A stretch of DNA of 64,000 bases from Marinobacter changyiensis (GTDB taxonomy: Bacteria; Pseudomonadota; Gammaproteobacteria; Pseudomonadales; Oleiphilaceae): positions 992,001-1,056,000 of the forward strand of contig NZ_VZZZ01000001.1 in NCBI RefSeq assembly GCF_009193265.1, read 5' to 3'. The position numbers were made by a program, and so were the translations under genes. This document shows, piece by piece, positions 52,733 to 60,204 of the stretch. Within the stretch, counting starts at the first letter, position 1, and every line of letters begins with the position of its first letter. The notes under the pieces are model-generated. The model was not told the origin of the DNA. It saw only the letters and a list, made by a program, of their open reading frames with translations, and ran no database searches.

Positions 52733-52775
52733 ACATCTGGTATGTGACCAAGGATGAAAACACTATATACACGAT
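52733..52775 (-). promoter_or_regulatory. nrdA promoter region with NrdR-like boxes
   Basis: ACATCTGGTATGTGA and ACACTATATACACGA are two imperfect copies of the NrdR operator (ACAC-ATAT-GTGT type), just upstream of the riboswitch. NrdR is the ATP/dATP-responsive repressor of ribonucleotide reductase genes. The same pair survives at 9750-9805. Confidence 0.65.
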
Positions 52776-52801
52776 ATTCAGGAGGAACAAGGCGGGGCCC
52801 C

Positions 52802-52822
52802 AAAAAAAGCCCCCGAAGGGGC
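52802..52822 (-). terminator. intrinsic terminator
   Basis: Minus strand GCCCC-TTCG-GGGGC followed by TTTTTTT, the canonical form. It would end transcripts from the lipoprotein hydrolase gene (stop at 53016). Confidence 0.85.
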
Positions 52823-52866
52823 CAAACACGTGACAGACTCAATGCGGGGTGATCTGCTGGCTGTTT

Positions 52867-52986
52867 GTGCTGGCCCATGAAAGCCGGGCGGTGGCCGAGG
52901 AAGAATTCGGACGGCAAATCCACCTGTTGATGGAAGAAATCGTTGCGCACAAATGGACGGATATGGCAGACCTGAAATTACGGTAG
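52867..52986 (+). pseudogene. C-terminal gene fragment, family unknown
   Basis: A 39-codon plus-strand run, VLAHESRAVAEEEFGRQIHL, then EEIVAHKWTDMADLKLR and TAG, with normal protein composition but no start and no upstream part. It is likely the 3' end of a deleted gene next to nrdA. Confidence 0.4.
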
Positions 52987-53015
52987 CAAACGCCCTCCGC
53001 CGCGCGCAACCACGG

Positions 53016-54407
53016 TCAGGGCTTAACCATCCTGGTCCGGGAATCCACCCGACTCTCCGTATCCTGGCTCTGGGAAGAAATCAGAATCAGCTGGCGAATA
53101 AAGCTCGCAATTCTTGGATCATAGATATCGTTGTGATCCCGAATCAGTTCACCATCCACCCGGACATTCAGATAGGGATTGCGCCCGGCCGAGGATTCCG
53201 TGCGTTCGAGCACCGCGCCTTCAAATGGGATGCGACTCCCGCTCTTGTCCGCCTCCCAGCCCCTGCTGGTTTCAATGAAAGTCTGAACTTCCGCGGACGG
53301 ATCGACACCGTCCTGTTCGCGGTCCGCGAAGGTATCCCTCGCACGGAGGTAATGGGTCAGATAGGGATCGAAGTGGCCCAGTGCGGTCACATTCGCTGAG
53401 CCCTGATCTATTGTTTCGTTCTCCCCGAGAACGGGATTGAATCGCTCGGCGTCCCGCTCGGTTTCAAACAGCGTGGAAAACCAGCGTCCCAAGGGGAATG
53501 CCATGCCGGTGGCATCGTCGTCCTCGGAGGTGAGTACCACGAACACCGGCAATTGGCTCTGAAAATAGCGCCGTCGCTCATTGGCCATGTCACTGAGCGT
53601 CGAATAGCGTGCAGCCTCGAAAGCCGGGTTGATCAGGACCACCAGATCCGCGAACCCCACCGTATCGCTGACCACGGCGTCCGGCCCATGAGTTTGTACA
53701 AATCCGTTCTCCAGAATCTCGCTCATCGCGGAAAACACCAGGGCTCCTCCAAAGCTGTGCCCCACCACGACAAAACGGGTACGGTTGGGTTTGCCATCGG
53801 CAAGCGCCTGGGCACGTTTGGTTTTCTGCACCAGCTCCAGGCGGCTGAGTAATTCCGTGGTACCGCCGCGCCCTACTTTATGGGCGGTATTTTTGCGCTC
53901 CCAGAATGTCAGCTCTTTCAATCCAGGCAGACTCACAGAGCCGCCGCGCCAGCCCAGGTAAATGCCGACCACCGCCCTTGACGGCGTACCGGTCCTGGCG
54001 CTTATGGCTGACTCAAGTGCACTCAGTCGACGCAGTGATTCCCGAAAACTGGTTATATTACTGTCCCCGGCTTGCGCACTGTGTTTCCAGCCATGGGCAA
54101 ACACCACCATCAACAGATCCTGATCGGCGGCCAGGGTATTGACCTGGCCGATCACCTCCCTCAATTGTCGACGGTCCCAGAGCTGCCCCTGGTCGTCGAA
54201 TTCGACAAAGCCCAGGTGGTAATTTTCGTCACCCGCTGCGGGAGACTGAAATACCTGAAGCGTATGCTGTGAACATTCTTCGAGAGGGTTGGCAGAAATA
54301 CACACACCGGATTCGGTACGATAACGCTGATGGGAAATACAAGCCGACAGTGACACAACCATTGCGATAACAAGGGCGAAACGGGCGCCTCTAAAGAAAC
54401 CTTTCAT
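53016..54407 (-). CDS. lipoprotein alpha/beta hydrolase
   Basis: A 463-residue protein with a lipobox (FALVIAMVVSLSACISHQRY; Cys23). The alpha/beta-hydrolase core has LLMVVFAHGWKHSAQAGDSN (oxyanion strand), VVGIYLGWRGGSVSLPGL and the nucleophile in FVVVGHSFGGALVFSAMSE (GHSFGG). The C-terminal His is probably in NVTALGHFDPYLTHYL. It is expected on the periplasmic face of a membrane. The substrate is unknown. Confidence 0.8.
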   Translation of the reverse strand: MKGFFRGARFALVIAMVVSLSACISHQRYRTESGVCISANPLEECSQHTLQVFQSPAAGDENYHLGFVEFDDQGQLWDRRQLREVIGQVNTLAADQDLLMVVFAHGWKHSAQAGDSNITSFRESLRRLSALESAISARTGTPSRAVVGIYLGWRGGSVSLPGLKELTFWERKNTAHKVGRGGTTELLSRLELVQKTKRAQALADGKPNRTRFVVVGHSFGGALVFSAMSEILENGFVQTHGPDAVVSDTVGFADLVVLINPAFEAARYSTLSDMANERRRYFQSQLPVFVVLTSEDDDATGMAFPLGRWFSTLFETERDAERFNPVLGENETIDQGSANVTALGHFDPYLTHYLRARDTFADREQDGVDPSAEVQTFIETSRGWEADKSGSRIPFEGAVLERTESSAGRNPYLNVRVDGELIRDHNDIYDPRIASFIRQLILISSQSQDTESRVDSRTRMVKP

Positions 54408-54657
54408 GGCAAATTCCTTTTCGGTTTGTTCGGACAGAACCTCCTGTTACAGCCACTACTCTGCACCGTTTGGAATGGTACTCCCGCAAGCCACCTCGCA
54501 ACCGCCTGCAGATAAACCAAGCATACCCCAACAGGCTGCGAAAGCCAGGCTCCGCAGCGGGTATCTAATGTGCTGGATTGGCCGCTTCGCAAGCAACGAA
54601 GCTGCCGCAGAAAATAAACCTGTCCCGGTTCTCTTCCTAAGGGCTGGGGCTCATAGC

Positions 54658-55350
54658 TCAGGGTTTTGAGCGACTCTTCTGGTTGAACAGAAGCTGTCGC
54701 TCCTGTTCGTCCGGGCCAGCGCTGCGGCGATACTCCTTGCCCAGATTCACACCCGCCTGAACGGCGGGTCTCACCTTGATCGCATGTCGCCAACGCTGAA
54801 CGTTTGGGAATTCCGTAAGGTCCTGACCCAGCGGTTTGGCAATCAGCACCCAAGGCCACGACACGATGTCGGCGATGGTGTAGTCGTCTCCCAGAATGTA
54901 CTCCCGGTTAGACAACCGGTGTTCCAGCACGCCCAGGCAGCGGTTGTACTCATTGGCGTAACGGTTTTTTGAATAGGGATGTTTGCCGGGCGCGTAATTG
55001 ACGAAATGGCTCAGTTGCCCTGCCATGGGGCCAAGATTGCCCACCTGCCAGAACAGCCATTCCAGCAGCTCCTTTTTGGCTCTGGCATCTTTGGGCATAA
55101 ACCGACCGGTTTTCTCCGCCAGATGCATCAGAATGGCCCCGGATTCGAAAACCGGCAGCGGCTCTCCATCAACGTCGTGGTCCACAATCGCCGGTATCCG
55201 GTTGTTGGGGCTGACCGCCAGAAACCCGGCTGAGAACTGATCACCCCGGCCGATGTTAATCGGGACCATGCGATAGTCGAGACCACACTCCTCCAGCATG
55301 ATGGACACCTTCCATCCATTGGGAGTGGGCCAGTAATAGAAATCAATCAT
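54658..55350 (-). CDS. glutathione S-transferase (YfcG/YghU-like)
   Basis: A 230-residue cytosolic GST: thioredoxin-like N-terminal domain (FYYWPTPNGWKVSIMLEECG, SPNNRIPAIVDHDVDG and FESGAILMHLAEKTG) and helical C-terminal domain (WLFWQVGNLGPMAGQLSHFV, DYTIADIVSWPWVL). The NxxKVxIxLEE and N-R-I-P-A pattern fits the disulfide-bond reductase type (YfcG/Ure2-like). Its ATG overlaps the CoA-transferase stop (ATGA), so they form an operon. Confidence 0.88.
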   Translation of the reverse strand: MIDFYYWPTPNGWKVSIMLEECGLDYRMVPINIGRGDQFSAGFLAVSPNNRIPAIVDHDVDGEPLPVFESGAILMHLAEKTGRFMPKDARAKKELLEWLFWQVGNLGPMAGQLSHFVNYAPGKHPYSKNRYANEYNRCLGVLEHRLSNREYILGDDYTIADIVSWPWVLIAKPLGQDLTEFPNVQRWRHAIKVRPAVQAGVNLGKEYRRSAGPDEQERQLLFNQKSRSKP

Positions 55351-56552
55351 GACTGCTGTTCCTCTGGCACGCCGGCCACACCGGATTGGACCAGCGTCTG
55401 TAAGTCGTCACTGGAATAACCGCAGCCTGCCAGCAGCGCCATAGTGTCCTGCCCGAGGGCCGGTGCGCCTAGCCAGGGTTGGGTCGGTGCGGCTGAGAAT
55501 CGCGCCGGGCCCCGAGTCTGGCGGATAGTGCCAGCCTGGGGGTGGTCATAGTTTACCAGAAGGTCATTGGCCTGAACCTGTGGATGCTCCAACACCTGAG
55601 TACGGGTCAGTACCGGGGCGCAGGGCACTGACTCGTCTGCCAATCGCTCCAGCCAGCGTTCTGCAGAGTCTGTCCTGATCACGGACTGAATCAGTTCAAG
55701 CCGGGCGTCGATATTTTTCTGCCTCAGTTCAGCGGTCAGGAATCGCGGATCCTCAGCCCATTCCGGTCGATTCACCGCACGGATCAGCGCCTGCCACTCG
55801 CGGTCATTCTGCACCGCGATGGTGATATGGCCATTAGTGGTTTCGTAAATCAGATCCTGAAAGCTGGCGGCCTCCTGTTGCGGCAACTCACCCTTCACAA
55901 AGGTCTGGCTGCCCATGTCCGAACTCCACAGAAACGCGATGATGGCGTCCAGCATGGACAGCCGCACATGCTGGCTTACGCCCGTGCGCTCGCGGGCAAA
56001 CAGCGCCGCGGTAATAGCCTGGGCTGCGGTTATACCGGTGAGCTTGTCAGGCAGGATGGTTCTGACCAGCTGCGGGCGTCGTTCGTCATCACCGGCCTGC
56101 ACCGTTGCCAGGCCAGACAGGCCCTGAACCAGCGGATCGTAGACCGGCCGCTGGGCATAGGGGCCGGTGTCACCGAACCCACTGATGGACACCATAATCA
56201 GGTCCGGTGCCACCTTGCGCAATTCGTCCTCACCCAGTCCCATCCTGTCGATCACACCGGGGCGGAAATTCTGAACAAACACATCGGCGGTGGCGACCAG
56301 CTTTAACAGCGCCTCACGACCCGCCGGCTCTTTCAGATTGAGTGCTACCGATTTCTTGTTGCGATTATTGTTAAGAAAGGACGCCGAGACATTGCCCTGA
56401 CGGTTGGCGGCGGAACGGGTGAAATCGCCACCGGCCGGATTTTCGATCTTGATGACCTCGGCACCCTGATCCGCCAGGATCATCGTGGCCAGAGGGCCAG
56501 ACACCATGGCCGTCAGATCAATAATCCGGATGCCTTCAAGTGCACCAGTCAT
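55347..56552 (-). CDS. CaiB/BaiF-family CoA-transferase
   Basis: A 401-residue class III CoA-transferase: LEGIRIIDLTAMVSGPLATM, LADQGAEVIKIENPAGGDFT, NNNRNKKSVALNLKEPAG and DVFVQNFRPGVIDRMGLGED, with SISGFGDTGPYAQRP. The catalytic Asp is probably in LSMLDAIIAFLW. It moves CoA between carboxylic acids, usually in degradation of a substituted acid. Operonic with the GST gene. Confidence 0.9.
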   Translation of the reverse strand: MTGALEGIRIIDLTAMVSGPLATMILADQGAEVIKIENPAGGDFTRSAANRQGNVSASFLNNNRNKKSVALNLKEPAGREALLKLVATADVFVQNFRPGVIDRMGLGEDELRKVAPDLIMVSISGFGDTGPYAQRPVYDPLVQGLSGLATVQAGDDERRPQLVRTILPDKLTGITAAQAITAALFARERTGVSQHVRLSMLDAIIAFLWSSDMGSQTFVKGELPQQEAASFQDLIYETTNGHITIAVQNDREWQALIRAVNRPEWAEDPRFLTAELRQKNIDARLELIQSVIRTDSAERWLERLADESVPCAPVLTRTQVLEHPQVQANDLLVNYDHPQAGTIRQTRGPARFSAAPTQPWLGAPALGQDTMALLAGCGYSSDDLQTLVQSGVAGVPEEQQS

Positions 56553-56611
56553 GTGGGTACTCCTGTCATCAGCCCAGTCAAATGTGCGAAGTGATGGTCA
56601 GCGTGTATGCA

Positions 56612-56680
56612 TTATTCGTAGTGGGTCCAGAGCCGGACAACTTTAACCACCCGTTCGTCTTCAAGCACCTGATACACCGA
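56612..56680 (-). pseudogene. C-terminal stub of a RelE/YoeB-type toxin
   Basis: The minus frame VYQVLEDERVVKVVRLWTHYE then TAA is the typical end of a RelE-superfamily toxin (HRLVYxV...VxxLWTHYE). Nothing of the N-terminal part remains. It follows the antitoxin gene at the position where the toxin should begin. Confidence 0.7.
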
Positions 56681-56685
56681 TCATG

Positions 56686-56928
56686 TCACCAGTCCAGTTC
56701 CTCGTCGCATTCATCCGCGGGGGCATCCATCCCCTCACGAATAGACTCCCTCATACCTGGTACGGAGAGCAGGTAACGTGTTTCCTGAATGGCCGACCAG
56801 TCTTCTTCGGATACCAGGACGGCTTTGTTCCGCTTACCCATGATGACGATCGGTTGATGGAACCCGGCAGTTTCGTCGATCAACCGATAAAGGTTACTGC
56901 GCGCCTCGGTAGCTGTGATTCCGGCCAT
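56686..56928 (-). CDS. Phd/YefM-type antitoxin, orphan
   Basis: An 80-residue protein: ITATEARSNLYRLIDETAGF, HQPIVIMGKRNKAVLVSEED and WSAIQETRYLLSVPGMRESI, a YefM/Phd fold that binds DNA through the N-terminus and its toxin through the C-terminus (DAPADECDEELDW). GGAAGAGG precedes the ATG. Its toxin is reduced to a stub of about 20 codons. Confidence 0.85.
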   Translation of the reverse strand: MAGITATEARSNLYRLIDETAGFHQPIVIMGKRNKAVLVSEEDWSAIQETRYLLSVPGMRESIREGMDAPADECDEELDW

Positions 56929-57000
56929 GACGCGCCTCTTCCGTGTTTAACTTTTAACCAAGTGTACGCTCTTAGGTACGTACGTAAAGACGAACGCTTT

Positions 57001-57078
57001 GCATAACGCCCACCACCACCGGTGACAAAACCACAGCGAAGCGGAGGGGTTGGCATCCGGTGCATGGCTTGGTTATGT
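57001..57078 (-). repeat. attC site of the third cassette group
   Basis: Minus strand ACATAAC ... GTTATGC, 78 bp, with arms CCAAGCCATGCACCGGATGC and CACCGGTGGTGGTGGGC and the inner CCGCTTCGCTG. ACATAA supplies the stop of parE. Confidence 0.8.
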
Positions 57079-57372
57079 TTCGTTATCTGGCAATTCGAGT
57101 TGCCTCTCACTCCGCCAGACTCGGATGAGCACAACCTCTGTGGCCTGCCTGAGGTAGACAACCCGAAATGGCGCGTGAATCAATTCGCGAATATGATCCA
57201 GGTTGAATTCAGGAACAACTCGGCCAGCATCAGGGTGGATTTGAAGCATTCCACAATGCTCCAGGTTAGCAGCCACGAAATCATCCCCGATATGTGGCAC
57301 TTTCTGCTCTCTGTAATACTCCTGAATAGCCTGTAAGTCCTCAAGAGCGGACTGTGCGATGCGTAAATCCAT
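57073..57372 (-). CDS. ParE/RelE-type toxin (cassette)
   Basis: A 99-residue protein: RIAQSALEDLQAIQEYYREQ, LQIHPDAGRVVPEFNLDHIR and FRVVYLRQATEVVLIRVWRS, the ParE toxin pattern (AxxDLxxIxxYY; RVVY; VxVxRVWHxxR). ParE toxins act on gyrase; RelE relatives cut mRNA. Its ATG follows the antitoxin stop directly (TAAATG). The C-terminal codons enter the attC. It appears intact. Confidence 0.88.
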   Translation of the reverse strand: MDLRIAQSALEDLQAIQEYYREQKVPHIGDDFVAANLEHCGMLQIHPDAGRVVPEFNLDHIRELIHAPFRVVYLRQATEVVLIRVWRSERQLELPDNET

Positions 57373-57642
57373 TTACTTGATGCCCAACGTTTTCTTTGCG
57401 TCCTCCAACGATACGGTGTTGCCTTCGCGAACATCCATAAGCCCCTGCGCCACCGCCTTTACAAACCGCAATTCCTCTGCGGTTCTCTCATAATCCTCGA
57501 GCCCCTGAACAACAGCTACGCCGCGGCCACGACTGGTAAGCAGGATTGGGCGATGCGTATCCCGAGCTCGACCAACCACCTTTCCGGGATTGATCTTCAG
57601 GTCTGATAGAGGAACGACATCCTCGGAAAATTTCACTTGCAT
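57373..57642 (-). CDS. Phd/YefM-type antitoxin (cassette)
   Basis: An 89-residue protein from MQVKFSEDVVPLSDLKINPG: KVVGRARDTHRPILLTSRGR, GVAVVQGLEDYERTAEELRF and a C-terminal VREGNTVSLEDAKKTLGIK. This is the Phd antitoxin layout with an N-terminal DNA-binding part. Directly followed by its toxin. The pair occupies one cassette between attC sites. Confidence 0.88.
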   Translation of the reverse strand: MQVKFSEDVVPLSDLKINPGKVVGRARDTHRPILLTSRGRGVAVVQGLEDYERTAEELRFVKAVAQGLMDVREGNTVSLEDAKKTLGIK

Positions 57643-57705
57643 AGCGATCACCTAATCAATGATTCGGTGCCATTATTAGCACCAGTTAACAGGTGCGGTC
57701 AAGAA

Positions 57706-57783
57706 ACATAACGCTGAGCGCACCGGAGACCTTTGCGGAGCGAAGCGGAGAAAAGGGCATCCGTGTGACGCGTATGGTTAAAT
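57706..57783 (-). repeat. attC site of the third cassette group
   Basis: Minus strand ATTTAAC ... GTTATGT, 78 bp, arms CCATACGCGTCACACGGATG / CTCCGGTGCGCTCAGCG, with CTCCGCTTCGCTCCGC in the middle. It follows the stop of the fragment at 57787 and precedes the phd gene. Confidence 0.8.
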
Positions 57784-57786
57784 TTC

Positions 57787-57945
57787 TTACTCAAGTCCGG
57801 CCTGACGCAGACTGACGGATAGCTCATATTGGAACAGCTGCACTCCCTGCACCCCGGAGCAAGCTAGTAGCAAATCCTCCGAGATATGCCGAGCGACAAT
57901 TATGCTTCGAACCGACTGCCCGGGTTCTGTCTGATTTTTTCTTAT
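57787..57945 (-). pseudogene. C-terminal fragment of a NucS-like PDDEXK protein
   Basis: Minus-strand frame ...IRKNQTEPGQSVRSIIVARH, then ISEDLLLACSGVQGVQLFQY and ELSVSLRQAGLE. The pattern (RSIIVA...GVQLFQYELSVSLR) resembles the C-terminal end of NucS/PDDEXK-like nuclease-fold proteins. The N-terminal part is lost where a decarboxylase fragment begins at 57957. A cassette gene cut by deletion, with its attC intact. Confidence 0.5.
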
Positions 57946-57956
57946 CGCATTCAATT

Positions 57957-58496
57957 TCCTGGAAGGGCTGTCGCTCGACTGGATGGCCCGCATGTTCGGA
58001 TTGCCGGACGGCATGAAAGGCCTCTACAGCAGTGGTGGTTCGGTAGCCAATCTGGTGGCTCTGGGCGCAGCCCGGCAGGCGGCCTTTGAAGCTGTGGGCA
58101 GTGATCCGGCCAGGGATGGCTTCAGCCGGCCCTGCCGTCTGTATGCCTCCGCCGAATGCCATCACTCGGTTCAGCGCACCGCCGGCGTGTCGGGCCAGGC
58201 GCGCCCGGACGGACCCGAACCTGCAGCTTGTCTCTGCACCCACCCTCTCGATCTGCGGAATTCGCTACCTCAGCGACCGCTGGGATGACCTGAACGAACT
58301 CAACCGCCGCATCCACCGGCGTATGGTGCAGCGCGGGCGTGCCATCCCCAGCACCACGCTGGTCAATGGCACGCTGGCCATCCGGCCGTGCTTTGTGGGG
58401 GCGAGAACAACATTGACACAGGCCGACGAACTCGTTGACGAGGTTCTGGCCGTGGGCCGGGAGGTGGTCCTGATGAACAAGGAAGCCGCTGGCTGA
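57957..58496 (+). pseudogene. PLP-dependent amino-acid decarboxylase fragments
   Basis: The frame begins FLEGLSLDWMARMFGLPDGM, then GLYSSGGSVANLVALGAARQ and RLYASAECHHSVQRTAGV, from the PLP domain of group II (aromatic-type) decarboxylases. After a deletion and frameshift it resumes LSICGIRYLSDRWDDLNELN and LVNGTLAIRPCFVGARTTLT, the C-terminal domain. The region with the PLP-binding lysine is missing. The 5' end is cut by the third cassette group. Confidence 0.8.
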
Positions 58497-58574
58497 GCTA
58501 TAATTAAAAGACTCTTGGCGTACTCCGAAAGGGGTTAGGGCGTCCTTTTCTGACCAATAGAAAGGAGAAACATC

Positions 58575-60062
58575 ATGGGTACGCTTTACAACAGCATTCT
58601 GGATACCATCGGCCAGACTCCGACGGTGCGTATCAACAATCTCGGGCCCCAAGGGGTCAATCTCTACGTCAAAATCGAGGCCTTCAACCCCATGGGGTCA
58701 GTCAAAGACCGCCTGGCCCTGGGCGTGATCGAAGACGCCGAACGCCGGGGCGAGCTGAAGCCCGGGCAAACGGTTGTCGAAGCCACCAGCGGCAACACCG
58801 GTATCGGGCTGGCCATGGTGTGTGCCCAGAAAGGCTACCCCCTGGTGGTTACCATGGCGGAAAACTTCAGCGTGGAACGGCGCAAGCTGATGCGCTTTCT
58901 GGGCGCCAAAGTTGTGCTCACACCGGCCTCGCTAAAAGGCTCCGGCATGGTGGCCAAGGCGGAAGAGCTGGCCCGCAAGCATGGCTGGTGGCAACCCCTC
59001 CAGTTTGAGAACCCCGCCAATGCCGCAGTGCATGAGCGCACCACCGCGGTGGAAATTCTCGATGATTTCGCCGAGGTCGGGCTCGACTACTGGGTGACCG
59101 GTTTCGGCACCGGTGGCACCCTGAACGGGGTCTCCCGGGTCTTGAAGCGCAGGAGCCCGGGTACCCGCATCGTGGTCTGTGAACCGGACAACTCCGCCAT
59201 CCTGGCCAGTGGCATTGCTCAGCCCCGGGATGCCAATGGTAACCACTCCGAAAGCCACCCGATGTTCCGGCCCCACCTGATGCAGGGCTGGTCCCCCGAT
59301 TTTGTGCCCAAACTGGCCGAAGAAGTGATGCAGGCCCACCACATCGACGATTTCCTGCCGATCAACGGTAACGATGCCCTCCAGTGCGCCCGGGACCTGG
59401 CTCGCCGGGAAGGCATCTTTGTCGGCATCTCCTCCGGGGCCACTTTCGCCGGCGCCCTCAGGGTGGCCGAACAGGCTCCGGCAGGGGCCAACATCCTGTG
59501 CATGCTGCCAGACACCGGCGAGCGCTACCTCACCACCCCGCTGTTTGAGGATGTCCCGGTGGAAATGACCGACGAGGAAATGGCGCTGTCGCGTTCCACC
59601 CCCAACTACCGCTTTGACATCACCGTGCCCCAGGCTCCGCCAGCGCCAAGCGAGCCGGTGGCACTGGACCCCGAAGCGCTGGAAGAAGTTGAAACCCTGA
59701 TCCACGATCCGGACAACCCGGTCATCATGTTCGCACTGGAATGGTGTGAGTTCTGCTGGTCCGTGCGCAAAGTGTTCCAGAAGTACGGCATCGACTACAA
59801 AGCCGTCGATCTGGACTCGGTGACCTACCAGCAGGGCAACCGGGGCGGGCAGATTCGCGCCGTCCTGAAGGAGAAAACCGGCTCAACCACCCTGCCGCAG
59901 ATTTTCATCAACGGCGAGTTTGTTGGCGGCTGCACCGATGTCTTTGATCAGATCAGGGACGGCTCCCTGCTGCCGCGGCTGCAGAACCAGCATATTGGCT
60001 TCAACCCGGAGGTACACTTGGACCCATACAGCCTGCTGCCGGGCTGGCTGCACCCGCGTTAA
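58575..60062 (+). CDS. cysteine synthase-glutaredoxin fusion protein
   Basis: A 495-residue protein. Residues 1-~320 are a PLP-dependent cysteine synthase (ILDTIGQTPTVRINNLGP; the PLP Lys in NPMGSVKDRLALGV; EATSGNTGIGLAMVCAQKGY; FGTGGTLNGVSRVL; GISSGATFAGALRVA). Residues ~385-495 are a glutaredoxin with active site ALEWCEFCWSVRKVFQKYGI (CEFC), TLPQIFINGEFVGGCTDVFD for glutathione binding. A single polypeptide makes cysteine from O-acetylserine and could carry its own redox partner. AAAGGAG precedes the ATG. Confidence 0.92.
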   Translation: MGTLYNSILDTIGQTPTVRINNLGPQGVNLYVKIEAFNPMGSVKDRLALGVIEDAERRGELKPGQTVVEATSGNTGIGLAMVCAQKGYPLVVTMAENFSVERRKLMRFLGAKVVLTPASLKGSGMVAKAEELARKHGWWQPLQFENPANAAVHERTTAVEILDDFAEVGLDYWVTGFGTGGTLNGVSRVLKRRSPGTRIVVCEPDNSAILASGIAQPRDANGNHSESHPMFRPHLMQGWSPDFVPKLAEEVMQAHHIDDFLPINGNDALQCARDLARREGIFVGISSGATFAGALRVAEQAPAGANILCMLPDTGERYLTTPLFEDVPVEMTDEEMALSRSTPNYRFDITVPQAPPAPSEPVALDPEALEEVETLIHDPDNPVIMFALEWCEFCWSVRKVFQKYGIDYKAVDLDSVTYQQGNRGGQIRAVLKEKTGSTTLPQIFINGEFVGGCTDVFDQIRDGSLLPRLQNQHIGFNPEVHLDPYSLLPGWLHPR

Positions 60063-60080
60063 TCCCGATCCCCCACCCTC

Positions 60081-60105
60081 AAAAGGGGGCTTACAGCCCC
60101 CTTTT
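60081..60105 (+). terminator. terminator of the cysteine synthase fusion gene
   Basis: AAAAGGGGGC-TTACA-GCCCCCTTTT, 18 bp after the stop; symmetrical, so it could work on both strands. Confidence 0.85.
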
Positions 60106-60149
60106 GCCTTGCCAGGGAGTTGATCACCACGTACATCAAGTAATCGCCC

Positions 60150-60200
60150 GGCAAGGCCGGCCTTTTCGAGCGGGCCAAACGCACCGACCCTGTCGAAGCT
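60150..60200 (+). pseudogene. short DUF3047 gene fragment
   Basis: GGCAAGGCCGGCCTTTTCGA, then GCGGGCCAAACGC, encodes GKAGLFERAKR, matching DKAGFFERAKRKAVEAL of the intact DUF3047 gene at 9879. Only ~15 codons remain, on the same strand. Confidence 0.5.
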
Positions 60201-60204
60201 CTCT

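Noticed and set aside
54404-54859. 151-codon minus frame between the lipoprotein hydrolase and the GST gene
   Set aside because: Overlaps the GST gene in another frame; composition is shadow-like and there is no start site.
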